A DNA stretch of 64,000 nucleotides from positions 149,844 through 213,843 of the forward strand of contig CBFCYE010000002.1 in NCBI GenBank assembly GCA_965602225.1. The letters run 5' to 3'. The notes beneath the pieces are model-generated. The model was not told where the DNA came from and ran no database searches. It was given only the letters and a program-made list of their open reading frames with translations. The DNA comes from Tenderia sp965602225 (lineage in GTDB: Bacteria; Pseudomonadota; Gammaproteobacteria; Tenderiales; Tenderiaceae). Position numbers and translations under genes: made by a program. Numbering within the stretch: the first letter of the stretch is position 1; every line of letters begins with the position of its first letter. This document shows, in pieces, positions 8,552 to 17,531 of the stretch.

Positions 8552-9919
8552 CTAAGTCCAGGGCAGCCACAACTGTATCTGCGCTCCACCCAGGCCAGCG
8601 CGTGAAATCCTCAATTTGCCGTTATAGAGCTCAACGATATCCTGCACCATGGCCAGCCCCAGGCCATGACCGCTGATCTGGCTATCCAGCCGACCGCCCC
8701 GAACCAATACTGTACCCAAGTCTTGTGCGTCTATCCCTGGGCCATCATCGCCAATTTCAATAATCAAACCCTGCGCAGATGAGTCGCCGAAAATATCACG
8801 CCGAATATTGATCTCAACCTGCTGCTTAGACCATTTGTAAGCGTTGTCGAGCAGATTGCCCAGCAACTCCATCATGTCGCCTTCCTGGCAACGAAACGCC
8901 AGCCCAGGCTCCAATTTTGTTCGACAACACACCCCTTTTTCGGCGTAGACCTTATCCAGAGCCTTGATGATTTTCTGTGTTATCGCCACTAGATCAACTG
9001 GTGCCATCAATGCCGTCCGCCCTGATGTAGCAGCCCGCTGCAACTGATACTGAACAATCTGATCCATACGGTCGACCTGTTCATCGACACTGGAACGCAA
9101 ACTTCTAACCGATGCCGAGTCGGCCTCCACCGCGCCACGCAGCACCGCCAGAGGCGTTTTAAGACTGTGAGCAAGGTCACCGAGACTGGTCTGATAACGT
9201 TCCTCATGCTCGGTATTGGTTCTAATCAGGGCATTCAAACTTTCAGTCAAACCACGTAACTCCTTGGGATAGTTACCCTGCAGGCGCAGATGTCGACCGC
9301 TCTCGATACCGCGCAAGTCCTCGGCCACCTTTCTCAAGGGTGCCAGGCCCCAGCGCAGAATCAAGGTCAACATCACCAGCAACACTAAGGTCACACCCGC
9401 CAGCCAACCCCACAGGCTGCGTCGAAATTCGACTTGCTGCCGGTCAAAACGGTTTAGGCTCTCCGCCACCACAAAGGTATAACCTTCATCGAACTGTTCC
9501 CGCTCACCCCAGGTCACTCCCAGGCTATAGACCAGCACCGGATCTGCTGTCGATGTAGTCATATATTGATAACGTGAGACACCGCGCCTCAAGCCAGTAT
9601 GCACAGGAATAGTGAGCCCTTTCATTGATGGCGACGCCCAAACCACCAAACCATTATTGGCGATGACCTTGGCATACAGTCCGGATTGTTCAGAAAAAAA
9701 ACGCGGTTCAGGCAGGGCGTAAACAAGTCGCACCGTCCCGGCATCATCAATCTCTGCAGATGCAATCAGGGCATTCAGATGTACCTGCAGACGCTCCTTG
9801 AATGACTCTTCCGTATTGGCATGAAAGGAGCTTTCCAGTGTTAGCCCGGTAACGCCAAGAAAACCAAACAGAATAATACTGGCCGCAATCAACATACGAC
9901 TGTTAATAGAAAGCGTCAC
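8552..9919 (-). CDS. phoQ: PhoQ-type sensor histidine kinase
   Basis: A 455-residue inner-membrane sensor kinase. Two membrane helices (about residues 8-28 and 168-190) bracket a periplasmic sensor domain of about 140 residues. HAMP follows, then the dimerisation/phosphoacceptor motif LAHSLKTPLAVLRG with the phospho-His near residue 251. The HATPase domain has N box LLGNLLDNAYKWS, G1 IGDDGPGID and G2 GHGLGLAMVQDI. The HSLKTPLAVL box is the form typical of PhoQ. The start codon overlaps the stop of the response-regulator gene (4 bp, ATGA), so the two are coupled. The acidic Mg2+-sensing patch of enteric PhoQ is not evident, so the signal sensed may differ. Confidence 0.8.
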   Translation of the reverse strand: MTLSINSRMLIAASIILFGFLGVTGLTLESSFHANTEESFKERLQVHLNALIASAEIDDAGTVRLVYALPEPRFFSEQSGLYAKVIANNGLVVWASPSMKGLTIPVHTGLRRGVSRYQYMTTSTADPVLVYSLGVTWGEREQFDEGYTFVVAESLNRFDRQQVEFRRSLWGWLAGVTLVLLVMLTLILRWGLAPLRKVAEDLRGIESGRHLRLQGNYPKELRGLTESLNALIRTNTEHEERYQTSLGDLAHSLKTPLAVLRGAVEADSASVRSLRSSVDEQVDRMDQIVQYQLQRAATSGRTALMAPVDLVAITQKIIKALDKVYAEKGVCCRTKLEPGLAFRCQEGDMMELLGNLLDNAYKWSKQQVEINIRRDIFGDSSAQGLIIEIGDDGPGIDAQDLGTVLVRGGRLDSQISGHGLGLAMVQDIVELYNGKLRISRAGLGGAQIQLWLPWT

Positions 9920-10599
9920 ACACCATCCTGATGAAGGGAAAAACGATAACCCCGGCCACGCAGCGTTTCAATCGGCTGCAAGACATTGTCAGGGTCGAGC
10001 TTGCGCCGCAGACGGCCGACGAATACCTCAATCACATTACTGTCACGATCAAAGTCCTGGTCATAGATATGTTCGGTCAGATCGACTTTCGATATCACCT
10101 TGCCGGCATTGACCATCAAATATTCAAGCACCTTGTATTCATAAGCGGTCAATTCCAGCGCTAAGCCATTCAACAACACCTGCTGGCTTGATGTATTCAG
10201 ACTGATAGGCCCAAACACGATTTCAGGCCGGGACAAACCTGCCCCACGCCGCAACAGCGCCTTGACCCGCGCCACCAGCTCTTCAATATGAAAGGGTTTG
10301 ACCAGATAATCATCAGCACCGGCATCCAGGCCATCAACCTTGTCCTGCCAGCGGCCACGGGCGGTCAACAACAATACCGGGAAGCTCTTGCCACTACTGC
10401 GCAACTGTTGCAGTAATTCGATGCCAGAAAGTTTGGGCAGACCAATATCCACCACGGCGGCGTTGATAGGGTATTCCTTGGCCAGATAAAGCCCCTCTTC
10501 GCCATCGGCGGCCACATCCACCGCATAACCTTCATCCTTAAAGCGCCGCTGTAGCTGCTGCCTCAACTCTGCTTCATCTTCAACAATCAAAACGCGCAT
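9916..10599 (-). CDS. phoP: PhoP-type response regulator (OmpR family)
   Basis: A 227-residue DNA-binding response regulator. The receiver domain (1-118) has the acidic pocket VEDE, phospho-acceptor Asp51 in VVDIGLP, Thr in LLLTARGRWQDKVDGL and Lys in LVKPFHIEELVARV. The GRWQDKVDGLDAGADDYLVKPFHIEE-like run, split here into shorter blocks, is close to PhoP. The winged-helix output domain (about 125-222) ends in VFVGRLRRKLD and ETLRGRGYRF. It phosphorylates through the downstream PhoQ-like kinase and likely controls envelope or stress genes. It is the first gene of a two-gene operon, with cytochrome c551 and its terminator upstream on the same strand. Confidence 0.82.
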   Translation of the reverse strand: MRVLIVEDEAELRQQLQRRFKDEGYAVDVAADGEEGLYLAKEYPINAAVVDIGLPKLSGIELLQQLRSSGKSFPVLLLTARGRWQDKVDGLDAGADDYLVKPFHIEELVARVKALLRRGAGLSRPEIVFGPISLNTSSQQVLLNGLALELTAYEYKVLEYLMVNAGKVISKVDLTEHIYDQDFDRDSNVIEVFVGRLRRKLDPDNVLQPIETLRGRGYRFSLHQDGV

Positions 10600-10678
10600 G
10601 AGCGTACCTAGAATGGAATTCTAATGAGAAATCAAGAATAACCGAAACAACTGACGGTTTGGAGTAAGTACAAAGAAT

Positions 10679-10727
10679 AAAAAAGCCCCGAGCTACCGAG
10701 GGGGGGATTTCGGCACGGCCCGGGGCT
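10679..10727 (-). terminator. intrinsic terminator of the cytochrome c551 gene
   Basis: Read on the minus strand, AGCCCCG (10684-10690) pairs with CGGGGCT (10721-10727) around a GC-rich internal loop that contains a further CCGA/TCGG pairing. A T-run follows (TTTTTTATT on the minus strand). It lies about 35 bp past the c551 stop. Confidence 0.8.
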
Positions 10728-10760
10728 AAAAGAAAGAACGTTGGTTCTTAGGTATTACTG

Positions 10761-11072
10761 TTAGTGCAGGCCCATGATGAAGTCGGCCAGTTTCTCGATA
10801 TTCCCATCAGAAACACGTGGTGAGTACGGAGGCATTGGCACACCACCTGTCACCGCAGTCCAGTTACCCTTGCTACCTTTCTTGATCGAGCTAATGATAC
10901 GGGCGCGGTCTTTAACCTGTGCAGCAACGTCTTTCCATGCTGGACCAACAACTTTAGCTTCAACACTGTGACAAGCCAGACAGCCACTCTTCTTGGCCAG
11001 TTCAAGGTCAGCCATAGCAGGTGCAGCAACAAAGGCCGAAGCCAGAACTGCAGAAGCGATAATACGTTTCAT
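10761..11072 (-). CDS. cytochrome c551/c552-type monohaem protein
   Basis: A 103-residue periplasmic electron carrier. A cleavable signal (MKRIIASAVLASAFVAAPAMA) precedes a mature protein of about 82 residues. The haem attachment site is CLACH at residues 31-35. The axial Met is expected in GGVPMPPYSP, as in the Pseudomonas c551 class, and the fold ends IEKLADFIMGLH. The start at 11072 was chosen because GAGGAG precedes it at good spacing; an upstream in-frame codon would add 18 residues without a signal-peptide pattern. It probably donates electrons to a terminal reductase, oxidase or peroxidase. It is monocistronic with its own terminator. Confidence 0.9.
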   Translation of the reverse strand: MKRIIASAVLASAFVAAPAMADLELAKKSGCLACHSVEAKVVGPAWKDVAAQVKDRARIISSIKKGSKGNWTAVTGGVPMPPYSPRVSDGNIEKLADFIMGLH

Positions 11073-11210
11073 AATATTTCTCCTCATAGTCGTAATTCCC
11101 GGCCCTAATCCTTGCGGATGGGGCAAAACCCTTCAGGGTTGAACAAACCTTAGCTGAACCAAGCTGAATAGCGGCTGAATGGGAAAATCATAAGAAAACA
11201 ACAGCAATCA

Positions 11211-11239
11211 CCGCAGCTGTAGAAAAACTACTGCTGCGG
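11211..11239 (-). terminator. hairpin downstream of htpX, possible terminator
   Basis: Arms 11211-11222 (CCGCAGCTGTAG) and 11228-11239 (CTACTGCTGCGG) pair with one mismatch around an A5 loop, 12 bp past the htpX stop. The sequence after it on the minus strand is only loosely T-rich, so termination is likely but not certain. Confidence 0.5.
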
Positions 11240-11250
11240 CAATAACTTAA

Positions 11251-12135
11251 CTAGGCAGAACGACGCAGTGCCTCGATTCGTTCATCCAGAGGCGGATGGC
11301 TCATGAACATTTTTTTGATACCACTACCAATGCCACCAGCAATGCCAAAAGCGGCCAACTGATCCGGCAATACCGCAGGGGTTGTGCCCTGCTTGAGGCG
11401 CTCCAGCGCAGCAATCATCTTCTGCCGACCGGCCAGACTGGCGCCACCTTCATCGGCACGGAATTCACGCTGACGGCTAAACCACATGACTATTGACGAA
11501 GCCAGGATACCCAACACAATCTCGGCAACAATGGTGGTAATCCAGAAGGCCGGACCGTGGCCACGTTCGTTCTTGAATACCACCCGGTCAACCGTATGAC
11601 CAATCACCCGCGAGAGGAAGATAACAAAGGTGTTCACCACCCCCTGGATCAAGGTCAGTGTGACCATGTCACCGTTGGCCACATGGGCAATTTCATGCCC
11701 CAGCACGGCCTCAACCTCATCCTTGTCCATGTTCTGTAACAGACCATCGCTAACTGCCACCAGGGCCTTATTACGATTCATACCGGTGGCAAAGGCGTTG
11801 GGGGCCGGTGAGGGAAAAATTGCCACCTCGGGCATGCCGATGCCAGCACGCTCAGCCTGACTTTTAACCGTCGCAACCAACCAGCGTTCGATTTCATTGG
11901 CTGGCTGTTCAATCACCTTGGCACCGGTAGTGCGCTTGGCCATCCACTTGGAAATCGCCAGCGAAATAAAGGAACCACCAAAACCGAATACTGCAGCAAA
12001 GAGCAGCAGCGAATTCAAGTTCAGGTCAACTCCCTGTGCATCAAGAAAACCTTCAAACCCCAGCAGCCGCAGTGAAATACTCAACACCACAATAATCGCC
12101 AGGTTAGTGGCCAAAAATAGAAATATACGTTTCAT
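11251..12135 (-). CDS. htpX: membrane zinc metalloprotease HtpX
   Basis: A 294-residue M48 protease, the same length as E. coli HtpX, that degrades damaged inner-membrane proteins. Two N-terminal membrane helices (about 5-22 and 38-60) are followed by the zinc motif HEIAH near residue 148 in AVLGHEIAHVANGD. Two more hydrophobic segments follow (about 157-180 and 195-215), then the third zinc ligand in SRQREFRADEGGA. The C-terminal block MFMSHPPLDERIEALR is typical. The gene is divergent from the sulP gene with a 184-bp intergenic region. CpxR or heat-shock control is known for enteric homologues; no such site was identified here. Confidence 0.93.
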   Translation of the reverse strand: MKRIFLFLATNLAIIVVLSISLRLLGFEGFLDAQGVDLNLNSLLLFAAVFGFGGSFISLAISKWMAKRTTGAKVIEQPANEIERWLVATVKSQAERAGIGMPEVAIFPSPAPNAFATGMNRNKALVAVSDGLLQNMDKDEVEAVLGHEIAHVANGDMVTLTLIQGVVNTFVIFLSRVIGHTVDRVVFKNERGHGPAFWITTIVAEIVLGILASSIVMWFSRQREFRADEGGASLAGRQKMIAALERLKQGTTPAVLPDQLAAFGIAGGIGSGIKKMFMSHPPLDERIEALRRSA

Positions 12136-12266
12136 CTATCCTCCAAACAAAAACAACCCGCCATCGTGGGCGGTATCGGCTTGTATGATGGGGCCACACA
12201 ATAAAAGTTCAAGCCAATAACAGCAATCCCCGGCATAACAAGGCTGAAGTCTGGCGCCAAACAACC

Positions 12267-12299
12267 GATATACCTTTATAACTACTAAAAAAGTATATC
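12267..12299. promoter_or_regulatory. inverted repeat upstream of the SulP gene
   Basis: GATATAC (12267-12273) and GTATATC (12293-12299) form a 7-bp inverted repeat 19 bases apart, ending 20 bp before the sulP start codon. It could be an operator or an mRNA leader hairpin. This is a pattern-based suggestion only. Confidence 0.35.
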
Positions 12300-12319
12300 C
12301 GGCACATTACTGGAGTTTC

Positions 12320-14092
12320 ATGGAAAGAGAGCAGGCCCAGGCAAAAATATCCTTTACTCCGCGCCCCTATCAGGGCTGGTGGCACAAACTTAGCAAAAAA
12401 ACACTTCACCATGACCTGTACGCTGGACTGACCGGCGCCGTCATCGTCCTGCCCCAAAGCGTGGCCCTGGCCCTGCTGGCAGGGTTGCCGGTGGAATACG
12501 GTCTCTACACGGCTATCGTTCCGGTCATCATCGCCGCCCTGTTCGGCTCATCTTTTCACCTGATGTCTGGCCCGACCACAGCGATTTCCATTGTCGTCTT
12601 CACCACCATCGCCCCACTGGCGGAACCCGGCAGCAGCAGCTACATCAGTCTGGTTTTGACCCTGACCCTGGCGGCCGGACTTTTCCAGCTGGCCCTGGGG
12701 CTGGCGCGCATGGGCGCTTTGGTCAACTTCATCTCACACACCGTGATTGTTGGTTTTACCGCCGGCGCCGCTATTCTGGTAATTACCAGCCAGCTGAAAC
12801 ACATCTTTGGGGTCTGGCTACCGCGCGATCAAAGCTTTTTAAATATCTGGAGCCAGCTGATAGAAAAGCTGCCGCAGTGGGATCTATACGCCATTGCCAT
12901 CACCATCATCACCATCATCATCGCAGTCCTGGCTAACAGAGTAATACCCCGCTGGCCCGGCCTGTTACTGGCCATGATCGTGGCCAGCTTGCTTGCTCAG
13001 GCTGTGGGTGGCGAGGCCAGCGGCATTAAATTAGTAGGCGCTCTGCCCTCTAACCTGCCGCCCCTATCCGTACCCGACTTCTCATTGGAAACCTGGCAAC
13101 AAATCACCTCCGGCGCCCTGGCCATTGCCATCCTCGGCTTGATGGAGGCGGTCTCGATTGCCCGCAACATCTCCCACAAGAGTCACCAGCTGCATAACGC
13201 CAACCAGGAATTCATTGGCCAGGGCCTTTCAAATATCATCGGCAGCTTCTTTTCCAGTTACGCCTCATCCGGCTCTTTTACCCGTTCGGCCCTCAATTAC
13301 AACGCCGGAGCCAAAACACCGATGGCAGCAGTATTCAGCGCCATTGGTGTGGCCATCATCCTGCTCACAGCCGCATCCCTGGCCGCCTACCTGCCAATTG
13401 CCGCCATGGCCGGCATTCTGTTGCTGGTGGCCTATAAGCTGGTGGATTTCCGCGCCATCAAGACCATACTCATCACCAGCCGTACCGATGCCGCCGTGCT
13501 GGCAACAACATTTTTTGCGACGGTTTTTGTCGAGCTGACCTTCGCCATCTATGTTGGCGTAATGCTATCGCTAATCCTGCATCTGATTCGTATCTCGCAC
13601 CCCAATATTGTCAGCCGCACCCCCGACCCCGAACACCGTAATCGCCGCTTCACCAGCAACGGCCTGACCAACCAGGACTGCCCACAGCTGAAAATCATCC
13701 GCATTGACGGTTCGGTCTTTTTTGGCTCGGTTAGCGATATCGAAGCAGCCCTGCATCACATAGGCAATCACAGTTCGGCTCAAAACAGGGTTCTGATTAT
13801 TTGTAGCGGGATAAACCTTATTGATGTCAGCGGTGCGGAATTATTAAAACGTGAAGCCAGTCGACGCCGCGGTTTTGGTGGCGCCCTCTATCTCTGCAGC
13901 GTCAAACCCGGCGTCAGAGAGTTATTGGATAAGGGGGGTTATCTCGACCAAATTGGCAGAGAAAACATCTTTCAAAGCAAGGCCAGTGCGATTCGCAAGA
14001 TTTATAAACAACTGGATGAAGAGCGCTGCAAGCAATGCAGCGCCCGTATCTTCAAAGAGTGCCCATCAATAGATGATAAAGGCAGCAGCTAA
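12320..14092 (+). CDS. SulP/SLC26 family anion transporter with STAS domain
   Basis: A 590-residue inner-membrane anion transporter. The N-terminal signature LTGAVIVLPQSVALALLAGL and the following GLYTAIVPVIIAALFGSS are characteristic of SulP proteins. About twelve to fourteen helices extend to residue ~430. A cytoplasmic STAS domain follows (about 450-560, with LKIIRIDGSVFFGSV and ICSGINLIDVSGAELL). Candidate substrates are sulfate, bicarbonate or dicarboxylates; sequence alone does not decide. The extreme C terminus carries an unusual cysteine cluster, CKQCSARIFKEC. The ATG at 12320 has GGAG upstream. The stop abuts the parC stop on the other strand. Confidence 0.88.
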   Translation: MEREQAQAKISFTPRPYQGWWHKLSKKTLHHDLYAGLTGAVIVLPQSVALALLAGLPVEYGLYTAIVPVIIAALFGSSFHLMSGPTTAISIVVFTTIAPLAEPGSSSYISLVLTLTLAAGLFQLALGLARMGALVNFISHTVIVGFTAGAAILVITSQLKHIFGVWLPRDQSFLNIWSQLIEKLPQWDLYAIAITIITIIIAVLANRVIPRWPGLLLAMIVASLLAQAVGGEASGIKLVGALPSNLPPLSVPDFSLETWQQITSGALAIAILGLMEAVSIARNISHKSHQLHNANQEFIGQGLSNIIGSFFSSYASSGSFTRSALNYNAGAKTPMAAVFSAIGVAIILLTAASLAAYLPIAAMAGILLLVAYKLVDFRAIKTILITSRTDAAVLATTFFATVFVELTFAIYVGVMLSLILHLIRISHPNIVSRTPDPEHRNRRFTSNGLTNQDCPQLKIIRIDGSVFFGSVSDIEAALHHIGNHSSAQNRVLIICSGINLIDVSGAELLKREASRRRGFGGALYLCSVKPGVRELLDKGGYLDQIGRENIFQSKASAIRKIYKQLDEERCKQCSARIFKECPSIDDKGSS

Positions 14093-16351
14093 CTACTTAT
14101 CTTCCACCCGAGCCAAATCAACCTTCTGAAAGCCGCGTGGCAGTTTATTACCACGACGACCTCGTTCACCGAGATAATTTTCCATATCCGCAAGTTTCAA
14201 ACTGATATGACGTTGACCACAATACAGCGTCAGCTTCTGCCCCGGCGAGACACTATTAATGGCGGTCGCATACTCCTCACGACTAACTACACGGGCAGAA
14301 GGAATAGCAATAATCTTATTGCCCTTACCTTTGCTCAACTCAGGCAGTTCAGCTAAAGGAAAGGCCAACATCCGCCCTTCCGTAGTGATGGCTGTCACCA
14401 TCGCCGTGGCCATATCTTTGATTCGAGTCGGCGGCAATACCCTCGCCCCCTTGGGCACATTCAAGATCGCTTTACCGTTTTTATTCTTGGCCATCAGATC
14501 GCCGAGCTTGGTCACAAAACCATAACCGGCATCCGAAGCCAGCAGATAATGATCACTCTCTGCGCCCATAATCACCGCCACGAAAGTGGCACCCGCCGCG
14601 GGTTTCAGGCGTCCGGTCAAGGGTTCACCCTGACCACGTGCCGACGGCAAGGTATGGGCCAGCACGGCATAACAACGGCCGGTTGAATCGATGAATACCG
14701 CCAGCTGGTTACTGCGGCCGCAAGCGGCTGATAGAAAACCATCACCCGCCTTGTAGTTCATGGCGGCGGGATCAACCTCATGGCCCTTGGCGGAACGCAC
14801 CCAGCCCTTTTCAGACAACACCACGGTCACAGCCTCAGCCGGAGTCAAGGCCGACTCATCCATCGCTTCAGCGGCATTACGGGCAACAATCGGCGAACGG
14901 CGATCATCGCCATATTTCTCGGCATCGGCCAGCAGCTCATTACGGATCAGAGTCTTCATACGCTGTTTGGAACCAAGGGTCTTCTCCAGCTTGTCTCGCT
15001 CATTGGCCAGCTCTTCCTGCTCGGCCTTGATCTTCATCTCTTCAAGGCGAGCCAATTGGCGCAACTTGGTGTCGAGAATGTAATCGGCCTGCTCTTCAGT
15101 CAGGGCAAAGCGCTTCATTAATACTTTTTTAGGTTCATCCTCAGTCCGGACAATGTGGATCACTTCATCCAGATTGAGGAAGGCGATCAATAAACCGTCC
15201 AACAGGTGCAAACGACGATTGACCTTGTCGAGGCGATATTGCAGACGACGTCGAACAGTCTCAGTACGGAAGACCAGCCACTCCTGCAACATCATCAGCA
15301 GGCTCTTGACCTGTGGTTTACCGTCGATACCGATGACATTGAAATTGACGCGGTAGGTACGTTCCAGATCGGTAGAGGCAAACAGATGTAACATCAGCGC
15401 CTCAATATCGACACGGTTTGAACGTGGCGTAATCACCAACCGGGTTGGGTTCTCATGGTCAGACTCATCACGCAGGTCTTCCACCATCGGCAGCTTCTTG
15501 GCATTCATCTGCGCGGCAATCTGTTCCAGCACCTTGGCGCCGGAGACCTGATGCGGCAGCGCCGTGATGATGACATCGCCCTCCTCACGTTCATAGACGG
15601 CACGCATGCGAACACTACCGTTGCCGGTCTGATACATCTTTTCAATATCGGCACGCGGGGTGATGATCTCGGCCTCGGTGGGGTAATCCGGCCCCTGAAT
15701 ATGCTCACACAAGACACTGACATCGGACTTGGGCTCATCCAGCAGGCGGATACAGGCGCTAACCACCTCGCGCATGTTATGCGGCGGGATATCAGTAGAC
15801 ATGCCGACAGCGATGCCGGTGGTGCCGTTAAGCAGCACATTAGGCACACGGGCCGGCAACACTGACGGTTCTTCCAGGGTGCCATCAAAATTGGGCGACC
15901 AATCCACTGTGCCCTGGCCCACTTCGCTGAGCAGCAACTCGGAGTAAGGCGTCAGGCGAGATTCGGTATAACGCATCGCCGCAAAGGATTTAGGGTCATC
16001 AGGCGCACCCCAGTTACCCTGGCCATCGACGTAGGCATAACGGGTAGAAAACGGCTGCGCCATCAACACCATCGCCTCATAACAGGCTGAATCACCGTGG
16101 GGGTGGAACTTACCCAACACGTCACCAACGGTACGGGCCGATTTTTTGAATTTGGCCGAGGCCGTCAGGCCCAGCTCCGACATGGCATAAACAATGCGTC
16201 GCTGTACCGGCTTCAGACCATCGCCGACATGAGGCAAGGCCCGGTCGAGGATGACGTACATGGAATAGTCGAGATAGGCCTTTTCGGTAAAGGTCTTGAG
16301 CGGGAGCTGCTCGATGCCCTGATCCTGGCGTGGTAGATCTGTATCACTCAT
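14093..16351 (-). CDS. parC: DNA topoisomerase IV subunit A
   Basis: A 752-residue subunit that cuts and rejoins DNA to unlink daughter chromosomes, working as a ParC2ParE2 tetramer. The quinolone-resistance region reads HPHGDSACYEAMVLMAQPFS near residue 80, and the catalytic Tyr is in AAMRYTESRL (about 123). The C-terminal third has divergent beta-pinwheel blades. The length equals that of E. coli ParC and is shorter than GyrA. The start MSDTDLPRQDQG matches the family. It is separated from parE by the redox operon and a chemoreceptor gene, 5.3 kb away on the same strand. It is transcribed on its own, after a 410-bp intergenic region. Confidence 0.95.
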   Translation of the reverse strand: MSDTDLPRQDQGIEQLPLKTFTEKAYLDYSMYVILDRALPHVGDGLKPVQRRIVYAMSELGLTASAKFKKSARTVGDVLGKFHPHGDSACYEAMVLMAQPFSTRYAYVDGQGNWGAPDDPKSFAAMRYTESRLTPYSELLLSEVGQGTVDWSPNFDGTLEEPSVLPARVPNVLLNGTTGIAVGMSTDIPPHNMREVVSACIRLLDEPKSDVSVLCEHIQGPDYPTEAEIITPRADIEKMYQTGNGSVRMRAVYEREEGDVIITALPHQVSGAKVLEQIAAQMNAKKLPMVEDLRDESDHENPTRLVITPRSNRVDIEALMLHLFASTDLERTYRVNFNVIGIDGKPQVKSLLMMLQEWLVFRTETVRRRLQYRLDKVNRRLHLLDGLLIAFLNLDEVIHIVRTEDEPKKVLMKRFALTEEQADYILDTKLRQLARLEEMKIKAEQEELANERDKLEKTLGSKQRMKTLIRNELLADAEKYGDDRRSPIVARNAAEAMDESALTPAEAVTVVLSEKGWVRSAKGHEVDPAAMNYKAGDGFLSAACGRSNQLAVFIDSTGRCYAVLAHTLPSARGQGEPLTGRLKPAAGATFVAVIMGAESDHYLLASDAGYGFVTKLGDLMAKNKNGKAILNVPKGARVLPPTRIKDMATAMVTAITTEGRMLAFPLAELPELSKGKGNKIIAIPSARVVSREEYATAINSVSPGQKLTLYCGQRHISLKLADMENYLGERGRRGNKLPRGFQKVDLARVEDK

Positions 16352-16761
16352 TCATTGCTGCCTGCGGCTTACTTCAAAGCGGAACATTATTACAGAGTCG
16401 AGCCATTGCCGGAAGTGGTGTCGTCATAGCAGCCAAAAACAAATGAGGCCGGACCCACCCTTGGCAAACCCGGCTCCGGCAAAGCGCTGCGAAACAGCCT
16501 ACTTTACTATGAGCACCTCAACATGTTCGGTTATCTGAACGACCTACAGCAGCACAGTTATCTGCAACCGGAGCGTCCGGCCCATAACATTGCCCCCGCC
16601 ATCATGGGCCGGACTGGACTATACGGCTCGCTCCTGGCCAAACGACAGTTGAAACGAGGCTTGCGCACAGGTTTGCCTTTCCATAACCACAGGCATGAAA
16701 TCACCAAAACGAAAAAAAGGGATGGCAAGCCATCCCTTTTTTCTAACATTAAAATCCGAAA
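16352..16761. other. 410-bp intergenic region upstream of parC
   Basis: This gap between the parC start and the end of the di-haem cytochrome gene holds the terminator at 16719-16742 and presumably the parC promoter. A plus-strand open frame (TAG near 16430 to 16774) is readable but has no family resemblance, starts only at an internal ATG (16523) without a good ribosome-binding site, and reads through the terminator hairpin. I see no supported gene. It could hold a decayed gene. Confidence 0.55.
16711..16742 (-). terminator. intrinsic terminator of the redox operon
   Basis: GGGATGG (16719-16725), loop CAAG, CCATCCC (16730-16736), with seven A's on the left (a T-run on the minus strand) and six T's on the right. 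It sits about 20 bp beyond the stop of the last cytochrome gene and could also work in the plus direction. Confidence 0.9.
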
Positions 16762-17499
16762 TCACTCCGGATAAGGCACTACCAGGATGCTACGCAGATA
16801 TGAGACCACATCATCAATCTCATCCTCATTCAGCTCCATGCCCCAGATAGGCATCACCGAAGAACGGCCCATGGCTTCACCGCCCATGGTAATGATCATC
16901 TTTTTGTAGACGTCATTTTTGTCGCTACGGGTCAGGTCTGCTGGTGGCGGATCAAACAACACCGAGGCCCGGCCCATGCCATCGCCATTTACACCGTGGC
17001 AGAGAATACAGTTGGTTTTGAACACCACCTCACCTCGACTTTGCGGGTCAGTCACCATGGAGAGATACATCACCAGATCTTCGGCCTGCTCGTCTGAAAG
17101 CTCATCCTTCCAGGCCGGCATAAACTTGGAACGATGCACAGCAGGACCACCGTCCATGACAATTTTCTTGAAAAACTCAGGCGTCTGCTTGTTGATCTTC
17201 ATCGATAAACCTTCACCGACCGTGGTGATGGCATCACCATCCGCCTTCTCACCATGACACAACACACAATAGGTTTTATAAACCAGACTACCTCGCACTG
17301 CCTGTTTTAGCTTACCCCGAGCATGTTTCATTACTTTTCGGATTTGCTTGCGCGACTCGCGCATCTCTTTCTTGGCCTGCGCCAACTCATCTTCAGTAGC
17401 AGCAAAACTTTGACCAACTGGCGCAGCCATAGACAGCACACCCAACAGCACAGCGGAAAAAATCGCTGAATTTATTACACCCCTTTTCGCCTTAAACAT
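16762..17499 (-). CDS. periplasmic di-haem cytochrome c (paralogue B of a tandem pair)
   Basis: A 245-residue exported protein with two class I cytochrome c domains. The signal sequence is MFKAKRGVINSAIFSAVLLG to about residue 33. An Arg/Lys-rich helical linker follows, then CVLCH at 78-82 and CILCH at 164-168. Candidate axial Met residues lie in SKFMPAWKDEL and SSVMPIWGMEL. The C-terminal half is nearly the same as that of the gene upstream (shared blocks DPPPADLTRSDKNDVYKKMI and VVPxPE ending). I chose ATG 17499 because AAAGGA precedes it and it begins a clean signal peptide. An alternative GTG/ATG at 17535/17532 would overlap the previous gene. It is the last gene of the operon and presumably passes electrons in the periplasm. 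Confidence 0.85.
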   Translation of the reverse strand: MFKAKRGVINSAIFSAVLLGVLSMAAPVGQSFAATEDELAQAKKEMRESRKQIRKVMKHARGKLKQAVRGSLVYKTYCVLCHGEKADGDAITTVGEGLSMKINKQTPEFFKKIVMDGGPAVHRSKFMPAWKDELSDEQAEDLVMYLSMVTDPQSRGEVVFKTNCILCHGVNGDGMGRASVLFDPPPADLTRSDKNDVYKKMIITMGGEAMGRSSVMPIWGMELNEDEIDDVVSYLRSILVVPYPE

Positions 17500-17531
17500 A
17501 AAACAATCCTTTAATAATCTGACGAAGACCA

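Noticed and set aside
12890..12925. ATC/ACC trinucleotide run in the SulP gene
   Set aside because: It is in frame and encodes a membrane helix rich in Ile and Thr, so ordinary coding bias explains it.
16523..16774. 83-residue plus-strand frame in the parC upstream region
   Set aside because: Its last part is the terminator hairpin and the end of the cytochrome gene in antisense; the only start codon lacks a ribosome-binding site. A decayed gene is possible but not shown.
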